From Nocardia seriolae NBRC 15557 (GTDB lineage Bacteria > Actinomycetota > Actinomycetes > Mycobacteriales > Mycobacteriaceae), in contig NZ_BJWY01000007.1 of assembly GCF_007990715.1 (NCBI RefSeq), forward strand, positions 56,467 through 120,466: a stretch of 64,000 bases of DNA, given 5' to 3'. Made by a program: the position numbers and the translations under genes. The notes below the pieces were generated by a model that was not told the origin of the DNA, ran no database searches, and saw only the letters and a list, made by a program, of their open reading frames with translations. Shown in pieces: positions 27,363 to 36,083 of this stretch (within the stretch, counting starts at the first letter, position 1; each line of letters begins with the position of its first letter).

Positions 27363-28297
27363 GCGGCCTGCCCTTGCAGATCAGCCAAAACGATACGCAG
27401 CAGCTGCTCGGCCCGCATCCGCTGCCACTCCAGCATGGAGTGCGGACTGAACCGGGCCTCCTCGAACAGCGCCACCAGTTCCCGCGCCGAGGCGTCGTGC
27501 AGAAAGCCCCGATCGAAGGCGCGCGCCAGCACCTCGGAGGGGGTGTCCGAGGCCAGCGGCGCGACCTCGCGGGCCGTCGCCAGGCCGCGTTCCATGGCGA
27601 CATAGCAGGCGATGATGGCCGTGCGCGGATCCTGACCCGGCGCGATCATGGCCGCCAGACCCATCTCCGCCACCTTGGCCAGCGACACCGCCTCGCCGGG
27701 CACGGCCTTGGGCAGCGGGGTGCGCGCCAGCGAGGGCGCACGGCCCGAACCCACCGCCACCACGATCAATCCGGTCATGGCCACGAAGACCAGGACACCC
27801 GCGCCGATGCCGACCAGCAGCAGCGCGGTGCCGGTCAGTGGCGGTGCGGACACCGTATCCGGAGCCGTGGCAACGGTTTCCGGGGTCAGTGTGCTGCCCG
27901 TGGGCCCGGCGGCCGGCTGCTGCCCGACCTCGCTCTGCCGCTCCGGCGTCACCAGATACACCGAGATCACCGCGGTGACGATCAGTGCGATGCCCGCGAT
28001 GCCGATCAGCACCAGCAGCCCGATGCGCCGCAATCCCAGCCTGCTCGAGGCGTTCTCGCGGTCGGGTTCGGGCATGGCCAACGGCAGCCGATGCTGGCTG
28101 TTCACCACCCCGGCCACCAGGATCACCATCGATACCAGCAGCAGCACGGGCATCAGGGCCAGCGAAACGGCGGACGAGGGATGCGGGGTGGCGGGGCCTC
28201 CGGTTCCCGGAATGTAGCCGCGCAGTGCGACGACAGCCAGCATCACGAGCGCGATCAAGCCGATCGCGCGCGCTGCCACCGTCCCCACCCCAGTCAC
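27359..28297 (-). CDS. DUF4129 domain membrane protein
   Basis: The 312-residue protein has four predicted membrane helices (about residues 8-28, 45-65, 92-115 and 155-180) and a C-terminal DUF4129 domain with TAIIACYVAMERGLATAREVAP and TPSEVLARAFDRGFLHDASARELVALFEEARFS. DUF4129 usually occurs with MoxR and DUF58, often fused to a transglutaminase, which is absent here. GTG 28297 has AGGAG six bases upstream; GTG 28303 is nearly on top of the same site. It is first in the operon. Confidence 0.8.
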   Translation of the reverse strand: MTGVGTVAARAIGLIALVMLAVVALRGYIPGTGGPATPHPSSAVSLALMPVLLLVSMVILVAGVVNSQHRLPLAMPEPDRENASSRLGLRRIGLLVLIGIAGIALIVTAVISVYLVTPERQSEVGQQPAAGPTGSTLTPETVATAPDTVSAPPLTGTALLLVGIGAGVLVFVAMTGLIVVAVGSGRAPSLARTPLPKAVPGEAVSLAKVAEMGLAAMIAPGQDPRTAIIACYVAMERGLATAREVAPLASDTPSEVLARAFDRGFLHDASARELVALFEEARFSPHSMLEWQRMRAEQLLRIVLADLQGQAA

Positions 28298-28500
28298 GAA
28301 CACTCCTAACGGGCGCAGTCGGCGTAGCCGTCCTTTGACCAGCGCATGGCCGGAGCGAATGCGGAGGTACGCCTAACCAGAGTCCAGCAGAAAACAGGCA
28401 CATAGTTACATGCCAAGCGGTTCGTCAGGACCAAAATCGTGAACCTGGAATCACATACACGAACCACATGAATCCGCAACCTGCACTGTCGTAAAAGAAA
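28298..28500. other. Intergenic region upstream of DUF4129 operon
   Basis: This stretch between the DUF4129 start and the ugd terminator is less GC-rich than its surroundings, notably 28385-28500. It must hold the promoter of the minus-strand DUF4129-MoxR operon, but I see no convincing -35/-10 pair or operator. Confidence 0.4.
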
Positions 28501-28529
28501 CTCGGGCCGGGGTGGCACCCCGACCCGAG
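28501..28529 (-). terminator. Rho-independent terminator after UDP-glucose dehydrogenase gene
   Basis: CTCGGGCCGGGGTG pairs with CACCCCGACCCGAG with one mismatch. On the minus strand the stem is followed by TTTCTTTT, one of the few clear T tracts in the window. It lies 57 bp beyond the ugd stop. Confidence 0.8.
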
Positions 28530-28586
28530 CATCCGGTCGAACGAATTCAGGCTGACTCGGAGGGCGTCAGACCGTCTCCAAGGGGG

Positions 28587-30044
28587 TCAGGCCGTCCGGC
28601 GCACCCGGGCACGCAGTCGGGTCAACGGGGACGGCGTCTCCAGCCGCGCGGACGGCGCGGCGTACGGGGTGATGACCGGGGTCACCGTCGCGATCCGCGC
28701 GGGCGCGGTGCGCGTTTCCGTGCGCTCCACGAGCCGTCCCAAGGCCCGGAAGTCCCAGCCCGCGGCCAGCCACGGCTCCGGATCCAGCGTGTTGCGCGCA
28801 TCGATGATGACCCGTCCGCGGGCCACCTTCCGCAGAAAAACCGGGTCCAGCTCCCGGAATTCGCGCCACTCGGTCAGGTGCAGCACCACATCGACCTCGT
28901 GCAGCGCGGCGGTCGCGGTGGCGGCGAAAACCAGCTGGGGCGCCACCGCGCGCGCCGGAACCGTTGCGGCGGGGTCGAATACGGTCACGTCCACCCCGGC
29001 CGCGTGCAGCCGGGCGGCCACATCCAGCGCCGGTGAATCCCGCACGTCGTCGGAGAGCGGCTTGAAGGCCGCGCCCAGCACCCCGACCCGGCCCGAGGGC
29101 CGCCGTCCGCCGCCGAGCAGTTCCAGGGTCTCCGCGACCACGCGTTCGCGCCGACGCAGGTTGACGGCGTCGATGTCGCGCAGGCACTCCACCGTCTCCC
29201 CGGCCCCGAGCTCGGTGGCGCGAGCGATCAAGGCGCGCACGTCCTTCGGCAGGCAGCCGCCGCCGTAACCCAGGCCCGCGCCGAGGAACTTGCGGCCGAT
29301 CCGGTCGTCGTGGCCCAGCGCGTCGGCCAGCAGCGTGACATCCGCGCCGGTGCGGTCGCACAGTTCGGCCATGGCGTTGATGAACGAGATCTTGGTCGCC
29401 AGAAAGGCATTCGCCGACACCTTGATCAGCTCGGCGGTCGGCATATTGGTGATCACCACCGGTGCGCCCGCCGCGATCGGCGTGGCGTACACCTGGCGCA
29501 GCGCCCATTCCGCGTCCGGCGTGGTCACGCCGAAGACCAGGCGATTCGGGTTCAGCGTGTCGAATACCGCGTGGCCCTCGCGCAGGACCTCCGGGTTCCA
29601 GGCCAGATCGACCGAAATCCCTTCCGGCGCCAGCTCGGCGATGCGCGCGGTGAGCGCCTCCGCGGTGCCCACCGGCACCGTGGACTTGCCGACGATCAGG
29701 CAGTTGCGGGTCAGATGCGGGACCAGGCCGTCCAGCGCGGAGTACAGCTGCGACAGATCGGCCGCCCCGTTCACCCCCGGAGGCGTTCCTACACAGAGGA
29801 AATGCACATCGGCGAACTCGGCGGCCTCGATCAGCGAGGTGCCGAAGCGCAGCCGCCCGCCCGCGACGTGCCCGGCCAGCAGCTCCGGCAGTCCGGGCTC
29901 GTGGAAGGGCACCTGCCCGGCGGACAGCGCCGCCGCCTTGGCCGGATTGTTGTCCACCCCGAGCACTTCGAAGCCGAGTTCGGCCATGCCCGCGGCATGG
30001 GTGGCACCCAGGTATCCGGTGCCGATGACGGAGATGCGGAGCAT
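28587..30044 (-). CDS. UDP-glucose 6-dehydrogenase family protein
   Basis: The 485-residue protein has the UDP-glucose/GDP-mannose dehydrogenase layout: N-terminal Rossmann motif ISVIGTGYLGATHAAGMAELG, central AELIKVSANAFLATKISFINA (lysine and asparagine of the active site) and catalytic cysteine in GYGGGCLPKD, then a C-terminal UDP-binding domain (GVLGAAFKPLSDDVRDSPAL). It oxidises UDP-glucose to UDP-glucuronate with two NAD. The GT4 gene upstream overlaps its start as TGATG, so the pair likely serves a glucuronate- or mannose-containing envelope glycan. Confidence 0.9.
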   Translation of the reverse strand: MLRISVIGTGYLGATHAAGMAELGFEVLGVDNNPAKAAALSAGQVPFHEPGLPELLAGHVAGGRLRFGTSLIEAAEFADVHFLCVGTPPGVNGAADLSQLYSALDGLVPHLTRNCLIVGKSTVPVGTAEALTARIAELAPEGISVDLAWNPEVLREGHAVFDTLNPNRLVFGVTTPDAEWALRQVYATPIAAGAPVVITNMPTAELIKVSANAFLATKISFINAMAELCDRTGADVTLLADALGHDDRIGRKFLGAGLGYGGGCLPKDVRALIARATELGAGETVECLRDIDAVNLRRRERVVAETLELLGGGRRPSGRVGVLGAAFKPLSDDVRDSPALDVAARLHAAGVDVTVFDPAATVPARAVAPQLVFAATATAALHEVDVVLHLTEWREFRELDPVFLRKVARGRVIIDARNTLDPEPWLAAGWDFRALGRLVERTETRTAPARIATVTPVITPYAAPSARLETPSPLTRLRARVRRTA

Positions 30045-31276
30045 CAGGATGCCTCCTTGGTGGCCGGGACCTCGCCCGGCGATGAATCCGATGGCAGGCG
30101 TTCCGCGATAACCTCGCGGTAGTGACGGACGAGCAGGTCGTGGACCGCAGCCCAGGACCGGTCGCGCACGCTGCGCACGGCGGTGGCGGCGGTCTGCTCG
30201 CGCAGCGCCGGATCCTCGATCAAGCGGCGCACCAGCGCGGTCATGGCCTCGGCGTCGCCGGGCGGGTACAGGAACCCGGCACCCGGCGTGATCACGTCGA
30301 TCGGCCCGCCCGACCTGGGCGCGACCACGGGCACCCCGGAGGCGAGCGCCTCCTGCGCGGCCTGGCAATAGGTTTCGTGGCGGCCGGTGTGCACGAAGAC
30401 GTCCAGTGAGGCGTAGGCCGCGGCCAGCTCGTCACCGTGCAGCACGCCCAGGAACTCCGCCTCCGGCAACAGCTTTCGCAGCCGCTTCTCCTCGGGCCCG
30501 CCGCCCACGATGATCAGCTTCACGCCCGGCAGCGGCCGCAGGTGCGCGAGCAGCTCGAGCTCCTTCTCCGGCGCGAGCCGGCCGATATAGCCGATCAGTG
30601 TCTCGCCGTTGGGGGCCAAGCGCTTCCGCAGTTCCGCCGACCGCCGGAAGGGGCCGAACTGCTGCAGGTCGACGCCGCGTGGCCAGCGGCCCAGCCCCGG
30701 AATCCCCATCAGCTCCAGCTGGCGCAGGCTGGCGGTGGAGGGTGCGAGGGTGCGGTCCACGCGCAGGTGGATGCGGCGGGTCAGCGCGGTCATGGCGCGC
30801 ACGCCGCCCGGCAGGTCGTAGCGCAGCGCGAAACCCACCAGATCGGTCTGATAGATGGCGATGGTCGGCACCCCGAGTTCGCCCGCCACCTTGGCCGCCT
30901 GATAGCCCAGCGTCGCCGGGGAGGCGATGTGCACGACATCGGGCCGGAATTCGCGCATGATCTTGCGCAGCCGGCGGCGGGTCTCGAGGCCGATCCGGAA
31001 GTCCCGGTAGAACGGCAGGCGCGCACCGCGCACCACGTGCACGCGGAAGCCCGCGTATTTATCGGGCCCGGTCGGCGCGACCAGCGTGGCCTCGTGACCC
31101 TTGGCGGCCAGGTGGTCCAGCACCCGGCGTACGGAGTTGGTGACGCCGTTGACCTGGGGAAGAAAGGACTCGGCGACGACCAGTACCCGCAGCCGGGCGC
31201 TGTTTCTGAGGTGAGGGCTACTCGGTATGCTCGGGTTCCGCGGCGCGGAATCCCTTGCCTGCTCGCGGATTCGCAT
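30044..31276 (-). CDS. GT4 glycosyltransferase, MgtA/PimB-like
   Basis: The 410-residue protein is a GT-B retaining glycosyltransferase. It has LRVLVVAESFLPQVNGVTNSVRRVLDHL near the N-terminus, an acceptor-side IYQTDLVGFA, GYIGRLAPEKELELL, and the donor-site EX7E motif in GRHETYCQAAQEALASGVPVVA. It resembles mycobacterial MgtA (Rv0557), a GDP-mannose-dependent mannosyltransferase of glycolipid synthesis; donor identity is inferred. ATG 31276 follows GGAGGGG. Overlaps the UDP-glucose dehydrogenase gene by one base. Confidence 0.86.
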   Translation of the reverse strand: MRIREQARDSAPRNPSIPSSPHLRNSARLRVLVVAESFLPQVNGVTNSVRRVLDHLAAKGHEATLVAPTGPDKYAGFRVHVVRGARLPFYRDFRIGLETRRRLRKIMREFRPDVVHIASPATLGYQAAKVAGELGVPTIAIYQTDLVGFALRYDLPGGVRAMTALTRRIHLRVDRTLAPSTASLRQLELMGIPGLGRWPRGVDLQQFGPFRRSAELRKRLAPNGETLIGYIGRLAPEKELELLAHLRPLPGVKLIIVGGGPEEKRLRKLLPEAEFLGVLHGDELAAAYASLDVFVHTGRHETYCQAAQEALASGVPVVAPRSGGPIDVITPGAGFLYPPGDAEAMTALVRRLIEDPALREQTAATAVRSVRDRSWAAVHDLLVRHYREVIAERLPSDSSPGEVPATKEAS

Positions 31277-31413
31277 CGGTCCCCTCCGGTTCGGTGCAGC
31301 TCCTGACGCCACGGTAGGAACCGGCCCGCAACGCAAGACCCCCTGCGCGTTGACGGCACGTGAACCGTGTACGTCGATCAAGTCGGCCAGTTCACCGGGG
31401 CTTCGCCGGACGG

Positions 31414-31664
31414 CTATACAGACTCGAGGTTTACCGGTTCTCGCAGTTCACCGAGGCGGCTCAGGGTGCGGTAGAGATCGGGCACGCGCTCGATATCGCC
31501 GCCCAATTCGGACAGTGGCACATCGGCGAAGATCGACAGCTCGAGGTCGGCGTCGTAGAGCACGTCGACCAGATTCACGAAGCGCGTCACCGGAGTCGTG
31601 CACGTGGAATTCGTCGAAGCAGATCAGCTCGGCGTCGCCCAGCAGCGCGTCCGCGGAGGCGCCG
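31414..31664 (-). pseudogene. Remnant of zapE (AFG1-like ATPase)
   Basis: Two pieces of a ZapE/AFG1 ATPase are fused. One is ADALLGDAELICFDEFHVHD (Walker B) near 31597-31660; in the next frame VTRFVNLVDVLYDADLELSI begins at once and runs to a TAG at 31414. Intact family members have a long segment between these points, so an internal deletion plus frameshift removed it. The 5' half with Walker A is also missing, replaced by an opposite-strand tetR fragment. The 3' end is in good condition (LYRTLSRLGELREP), so the loss looks recent. Confidence 0.8.
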
Positions 31665-32132
31665 ATGTTTCCGTACTCATTGATTCCGGCATTCAGGCGC
31701 GCGCTGATCGAGGGCATCGTGGATCGCATCGCGACCCGTTCCCGGACCGAGTTCGCCGCGCGCGAGCCCGGAATGGACGAGATCGATCCGGAGCTGCTCG
31801 CGCACAGGATCGCGAGCTGGCTGGATCGCCTACTGGCGCAACGCCGCAACCACCTGATCGCGCGGCAGGCGCTCATTGTCGAACTGCTCGGCGATGCCGA
31901 ACTGCACGCGAAGCTCGCGGGCTGCCTGTTCTCGCATCGGCACGCCACCACCCTGTTCGAGACCCTCGGCGCGACCGACCCGGCCACGGCCGCCGCGGAT
32001 TTCATCGCGGTCATCGAGGGTCTGGTGTTCGATCGCTTCGCCGGTGCCCGTGCCGGACTCGCACCGGCCACCGCGAAGAGCGTGCGGCAGCTGGCGACCG
32101 TGCTGGTCGTCCAGTTGCGGGCCGTCAATTAG
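31665..32132 (+). pseudogene. TetR-family regulator, C-terminal fragment
   Basis: The 155 residues from ATG 31665 look like the ligand-binding half of a TetR regulator (LAHRIASWLDRLLAQRRNHLIARQALIVELL, then FIAVIEGLVFDRFAGARAG and QLATVLVVQLRAV at the end). The DNA-binding helix-turn-helix is absent because the upstream sequence is the zapE remnant on the other strand. A GGAGG five bases before the ATG could let it be translated, giving a DNA-binding-deficient protein. It ends 8 bp inside the stop of the next gene. Confidence 0.7.
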
Positions 32133-32442
32133 TCCGGTAGTGGACATCCCAGAAGCGCAGGCTGGGCCAGGGCGGCTGCTTGAACACCGCCAGCGTGGCC
32201 AGCGTCGCCGCCACCAGGCCGGTGAGCACCCCAATCGTGGCGATGCGGGTGGCGTCCAAGGCCGCTTCCCACTTGACGTCGCCCTCACGAATGACCAATA
32301 CCCCGATCGGCCGCGCCCCCCGCCAGGGGTTGACGGCCGCGACGGTGATGACCGTTGTGCCATCCGAAGTCTCGTGTGGCTCGCTGTAGACCAGCGTGCC
32401 CCCCATCGCCGGCAGTTCGTTCAACCGTTCCCGCAAGGTCAT
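32125..32442 (-). CDS. Small single-helix membrane protein, unknown function
   Basis: The 105-residue protein has a soluble N-terminal part (MTLRERLNELPAMGG.. with beta-like VITVAAVNPW and IGVLVIREGDVKW) and one membrane helix near residues 66-88 (IATIGVLTGLVAATLATLAVF), then a short WDVHYRTN tail. GGGAAGGGG precedes the ATG, so translation is likely. No family is recognised. Confidence 0.65.
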   Translation of the reverse strand: MTLRERLNELPAMGGTLVYSEPHETSDGTTVITVAAVNPWRGARPIGVLVIREGDVKWEAALDATRIATIGVLTGLVAATLATLAVFKQPPWPSLRFWDVHYRTN

Positions 32443-32566
32443 CGTGACCCCTTCCCCACAGGTGAATCCCGCCCCAGGCTACGCCGGGCGACGTGATCGC
32501 CGCTGAAACTTGCTCAACCGCAACCGATCCAGAATAAGCGGACATTATGACCGGCTATCTCGGAAC

Positions 32567-32779
32567 ATGCTCCCCTTCAACAAGATCGGCATCGTCTTCG
32601 GCGGCCTGACCCCGCCCGAACACCTCACCGCGAGCGCCGCCCTGGCCGAACGCCTCGACGATCAGCTCGAGCGCTTGGCCTCGGAGGTGCTTTCAGCCGA
32701 CACGACATCCAGCCATCCGGGACAGCGTCGGCAGCGAACCAAGAGTATTGCCGACACTAATGCTGGAGACATATCGTGA
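32567..32779 (+). CDS. Possible small gene or remnant upstream of VapBC
   Basis: A 70-residue reading frame begins MLPFNKIGIVFGGLTPPEHL and continues TASAALAERLDDQLERLASEVLS with plausible coding composition, then ends in low-quality sequence overlapping the VapB start by 4 bp. It has no ribosome site and no recognised family, so it may be a decayed gene end. Bases 32443-32566 before it hold only the promoter area of the minus-strand neighbour. Confidence 0.3.
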   Translation: MLPFNKIGIVFGGLTPPEHLTASAALAERLDDQLERLASEVLSADTTSSHPGQRRQRTKSIADTNAGDIS

Positions 32780-32994
32780 GACATATGAAGACGATGATCG
32801 ACCTGAACGACGAAATGCTGGCGCTGGCGGCCAAGGAGCTTGGGACGACCACGAAGAAAGACACGGTGAACGCCGCGCTGGAGTTCGTAGCACAGCGGCG
32901 TCAGCGCATCGAGCAGGTGCTGAACGATCCCTACGGGATCGGGGTGGGACCGGACATCGGCGATCCGGAGGTCATGGGCCAGGCTCGTCGATGA
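32776..32994 (+). CDS. vapB: VapB-type antitoxin
   Basis: The 72-residue protein resembles VapB antitoxins of the MtbVapB group: an N-terminal ribbon-helix-helix-like segment (MKTMIDLNDEMLALAAKELGTTTKKDTVNAALEFV) and a C-terminal toxin-binding tail rich in Asp and Pro. GTG 32776 has GGAG seven bases upstream; ATG 32785 is the alternative. The stop overlaps the VapC start (ATGA). It should bind VapC and repress its own promoter. Confidence 0.85.
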   Translation: MRHMKTMIDLNDEMLALAAKELGTTTKKDTVNAALEFVAQRRQRIEQVLNDPYGIGVGPDIGDPEVMGQARR

Positions 32995-33425
32995 GTGAGC
33001 AGATTCCCCTGCGCCTGCACCTCATAGACACCTCTGCCGCCGCCCGAATCGGCAACGAAGCAGTTCGGAATGTCATCGTCCGGATGATCTCCGACCGAAC
33101 CGCGGCCACCTGCGTGACGGTGGACCTCGAGGCGGGGTATTCGGGCCGGAATCTGGCGGATGTGCAGAACATCGCCCAGCGCCGCCGGGCACTGTATGCG
33201 AATTTGCCGATCAACGAGAGCATCGCGGAGCGTGCCCGCGAGGTTCAGATGCTCATGGCTCGCCACGGTCGACATCGTGCGGCCGGCATCGTCGATCTGA
33301 TGACCGCCGCGATCGCCGAATTTCACGGTGCGGCAATCGTGCATTACGACGCCGACTTCGAGCACATCGCAGCCGTAACCCGGCAACCGCACGTGTGGGT
33401 CGTACCGAAGGGCAGCATCGACTGA
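32991..33425 (+). CDS. vapC: VapC-type PIN-domain ribonuclease toxin
   Basis: The 144-residue protein has a PIN fold: LIDTSAAARI (first acidic residue, D13), TVDLEAGYS, and AGIVDLMTAAIAEFHGAAIVHYDADFEHIA with the later acidic residues that bind Mg or Mn. VapC toxins cut tRNA or rRNA when released from VapB. It is translationally coupled to vapB and followed by a hairpin before the convergent ltp2 gene. Confidence 0.88.
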   Translation: MSEQIPLRLHLIDTSAAARIGNEAVRNVIVRMISDRTAATCVTVDLEAGYSGRNLADVQNIAQRRRALYANLPINESIAERAREVQMLMARHGRHRAAGIVDLMTAAIAEFHGAAIVHYDADFEHIAAVTRQPHVWVVPKGSID

Positions 33426-33436
33426 GGGCCGAAGCA

Positions 33437-33477
33437 CGAGAGGGATCACCGAAGCCACGCTTCGGCAATCCCCCTCG
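33437..33477. terminator. Hairpin between convergent vapC and ltp2
   Basis: An inner CCGAAGC/GCTTCGG stem with a CAC loop is extended by CGAGAGGGAT against ATCCCCCTCG with mismatches. It sits 12 bp after vapC and 19 bp after ltp2, suitable for both transcripts. Confidence 0.65.
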
Positions 33478-33495
33478 CGTTGACGCGCGGATGGC

Positions 33496-34689
33496 TCAGT
33501 TGGTGGTGAGGACCAGGCCCGAGGTCGGGACGCCGGTGCCGGCGGTGACCACGATGTTTTCCAGGCCCTGGACCTGATTGACCGAGGTGCCGCGGATTTG
33601 GCGGACGCCCTCGGCTATGCCGTTCATGCCGTGGATGTAGGCCTCGCCCAGTTGGCCGCCGTGGGTGTTGAGGGGGAGGCGGCCGCCGATTTCGATCGCG
33701 CCGTCGGCGATGAAGTCCTTGGCCTCGCCGCGGGGGCAGAAGCCGAGTTCTTCGAGCTGCATGAGGACGAAGGGGGTGAAGTGGTCGTAGAGGATGCCCG
33801 CCTGCATGTCCGCCGGACGCAGGCCCGACTGCGCCCACAGTTGATAGCCGACCAGGCCCATTTCCGGGAGGCCGGTCATGGCGTCGCGGTAGTAGCTGGT
33901 CATGACGTACTGGTCCGCGCCGGAACCCTGTGCGGCACCGGCGATCAGCGCGGGCTTGTTGGGGAGGTCCTTGGCGCGGTCGGCGGAGGTGACGACGATG
34001 GCCACGCCGCCGTCGGTCTCCTGACAGCAGTCCAGCAGGTGCAGGGGCTCGGCGATCCAGCGCGAGGACTGGTGCTCCTCGAGGATGATCGGCTTGCCGT
34101 AGAAGTGGGCCGCCGGGTTCACGGCCGCGTGCTTGCGGTCGGCGACCGCGACACGGCCGAAATCCTCACTGCGCGCGCCGTATACGTGCATGTAGCGACG
34201 CGCCACCATGGCCACCTGCGCGGCCGGGGTGCCCAGGCCGTGGGTGTAGGAGAACGCGTTGTCGACGCCCGAGGAGCTCGGGTTGCCGGTGGCGAGGTGA
34301 GTCGCGAACTGGCCGAATCGATTTCCCGAGCGCTCGTTGAAGGCGCGGTACGCCACAACGACATCCGCGACACCGGTCGCGACCGCCATGGCGGCCTGCT
34401 GCACGGTCGCGGCGGCCGCCCCACCGCCGAAGGGGATGTTGCTGAAGAACTTCAGGGACGGGATGCCCGCGGCGCGCGCGACGGCGGCCTGGGTATTGGT
34501 GTCCATGGTGAAGGTCGTCAGACCGTCCACATCGGCGGGCGTGAGGCCCGCGTCTGCCAGCGCGGCGGTGACGGCCTCGGCGGCCAGTCGCAGTTCGCTG
34601 CGCCCCGAATCCTTGGAGAAGTCGGTCGCGCCGATGCCGACGATGGCGGCCTTGCGGCTCAGCACATCTCGACTACGTAGGCCGGTCAC
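33496..34689 (-). CDS. ltp2: Steroid side-chain aldolase (thiolase-like lipid-transfer protein)
   Basis: Ltp2 works with the DUF35 part of ChsH2 to cleave the 17-hydroxy C22 steroid-CoA thioester by retro-aldol reaction, releasing propionyl-CoA and androstenedione. The 397-residue protein has a thiolase fold (KAAIVGIGATDFSKDSGRSE at the N-terminus, HGGQLGEAYIHGMNG and TAGTGVPTSGLVLT near the end) without the usual thiolase cysteine context. The GTG start overlaps the chsH1 stop. Last gene of the chsE3-to-ltp2 operon; equals Mtb Rv3540c. Confidence 0.93.
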   Translation of the reverse strand: MTGLRSRDVLSRKAAIVGIGATDFSKDSGRSELRLAAEAVTAALADAGLTPADVDGLTTFTMDTNTQAAVARAAGIPSLKFFSNIPFGGGAAAATVQQAAMAVATGVADVVVAYRAFNERSGNRFGQFATHLATGNPSSSGVDNAFSYTHGLGTPAAQVAMVARRYMHVYGARSEDFGRVAVADRKHAAVNPAAHFYGKPIILEEHQSSRWIAEPLHLLDCCQETDGGVAIVVTSADRAKDLPNKPALIAGAAQGSGADQYVMTSYYRDAMTGLPEMGLVGYQLWAQSGLRPADMQAGILYDHFTPFVLMQLEELGFCPRGEAKDFIADGAIEIGGRLPLNTHGGQLGEAYIHGMNGIAEGVRQIRGTSVNQVQGLENIVVTAGTGVPTSGLVLTTN

Positions 34690-35099
34690 TGCGCCTCCTG
34701 TAGGGAGATAACGGCTTTCGCCGTGATGTGGTCGCCGAGCGAGTCCTTGCCGACCACGTCGATGGTGATGTCCGCGCCGTCCACGGCCGAGACCGTGCCG
34801 GACAGGGTGAGGGTGTCACCCGCGTACAGCGGCACGCCCAGTCGCAGCGACAGCGACTTGACGATGGCCCGCGGGCCCGCCCAATCCGTCACGAACCGCT
34901 GCACCAGACCGGTGTCGGTGAGGATATTGACGAAGATGTCCTTGGACCCGCGCTCGACCGCCTTGTCGCGGTCGTGGTGCACGTCCTGGAAGTCCCGGGT
35001 GGCCAGCGCCGTCGAGACGATGAATGTGGTGTCGGCGTGAATCACCAACTCCGGCAGGGCGGTTCCGACCTGCACGGCCGAGAGTTCGACGGTCGTCAT
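34686..35099 (-). CDS. chsH1: Steroid enoyl-CoA hydratase, small subunit
   Basis: The 137-residue MaoC-like hot-dog protein carries the hydratase motif ATRDFQDVHHDRDKAVERG with the catalytic Asp/His pair. In Mtb, ChsH1 (Rv3541c) pairs with ChsH2 to hydrate the C17-C20 double bond of 3-oxopregna-4,17-diene-20-carboxyl-CoA made by ChsE1-ChsE2. The genes overlap at both ends (ATGA with chsH2, GTGA with ltp2), consistent with equal synthesis of the complex. Confidence 0.93.
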   Translation of the reverse strand: MTTVELSAVQVGTALPELVIHADTTFIVSTALATRDFQDVHHDRDKAVERGSKDIFVNILTDTGLVQRFVTDWAGPRAIVKSLSLRLGVPLYAGDTLTLSGTVSAVDGADITIDVVGKDSLGDHITAKAVISLQEAQ

Positions 35100-36061
35100 T
35101 TCACGGCCTTCCAGTAGGGCACGGTGTTGTCGTCGTCGAGCTTCAGGAAGCCGACCTCGACCGGCAGGCCGATCTCGACCTCGGACGGGTCGATACCGGT
35201 CAGCTCGCCGAGCATGCGCACGCCCTCCTCCAGCTCGACCAGGGCGATCACGTACGGCAGCTGCCGTCCCGGCACGCGCGGCGCGTGATGCACCACGAAG
35301 CTGAAGACGGTGCCGCGGCCCGAGGCCACGACGTAGTCGCTCTGCTCGGAGTGGTCCTTCCACAGCGCGGGCACCGGCGGATGCTGGAGCGAACCGTCGG
35401 GCCGCTGCTGGATCCGCAGTTCGCCGAGTTTCACTCCGTCCCAGAAGAACTCGGTGTCCCTGGAGACGGTCGGGCGCACGCGCTTGGCCAGATCGTCCGC
35501 CGAAACCTCGCCGGATTCCTTGGGAGCGGCCGTCTTTCCGGTGCCTGGCGCGAACTTCAGCATCCGGAACTTCATCTCGGTGACCAGTTCCTCGCCCACG
35601 TACCAATTGGTGAGGTAGGTGGTGAACCAGCCATCGCCGAGCCCGGTCTTCTTGGGCCCCACGATGTCACCGATGCTGGTGCGCACCGTCACCTGCTCAC
35701 CCAGTTGCAGGTAGCGGTGGTAGACCTGCTCGCAATTGGTGGCCACCACGGAGGTGAACCCGGCCGCGTCGAACAGCTCGTTGGTGCGGGTCATGGGGTC
35801 GTCGTCGGCGCGAATACCGCCCAGCCCCAACATGGTCCACACCTGCGCCATGGCGGGCGGGGCCACGATGCCGGGATGCCCGGCCGCCTGCGCGGCGGCC
35901 TCGTCCACGTAGATCGGGTTGGCGTCGCCCAGGGCCTCGACCCAGTTGTTGATCATGGGCTGATTGATCGGATCGCGCCCCGTGCGCGGCGCGGACTCGC
36001 CGTCGGCCTTGATCTTCTCCAGGCCCTCGCGGATCTCGTCGGCCGTGAAACTCTTTGTCAC
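35096..36061 (-). CDS. chsH2: Steroid enoyl-CoA hydratase, large subunit with DUF35 domain
   Basis: The 321-residue protein has an N-terminal MaoC-like half (PMINNWVEALGDANPIYVD, residues 35-53, with a hydratase motif whose His is replaced, as typical) and a C-terminal DUF35 half (about 190-320) that in Mtb binds Ltp2. The DUF35 cysteine zinc site is not seen. GTG start at 36061. Equals Mtb Rv3542c. Confidence 0.92.
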   Translation of the reverse strand: MTKSFTADEIREGLEKIKADGESAPRTGRDPINQPMINNWVEALGDANPIYVDEAAAQAAGHPGIVAPPAMAQVWTMLGLGGIRADDDPMTRTNELFDAAGFTSVVATNCEQVYHRYLQLGEQVTVRTSIGDIVGPKKTGLGDGWFTTYLTNWYVGEELVTEMKFRMLKFAPGTGKTAAPKESGEVSADDLAKRVRPTVSRDTEFFWDGVKLGELRIQQRPDGSLQHPPVPALWKDHSEQSDYVVASGRGTVFSFVVHHAPRVPGRQLPYVIALVELEEGVRMLGELTGIDPSEVEIGLPVEVGFLKLDDDNTVPYWKAVK

Positions 36062-36083
36062 GCTTCGTCTCTCCTCAGGCGAT

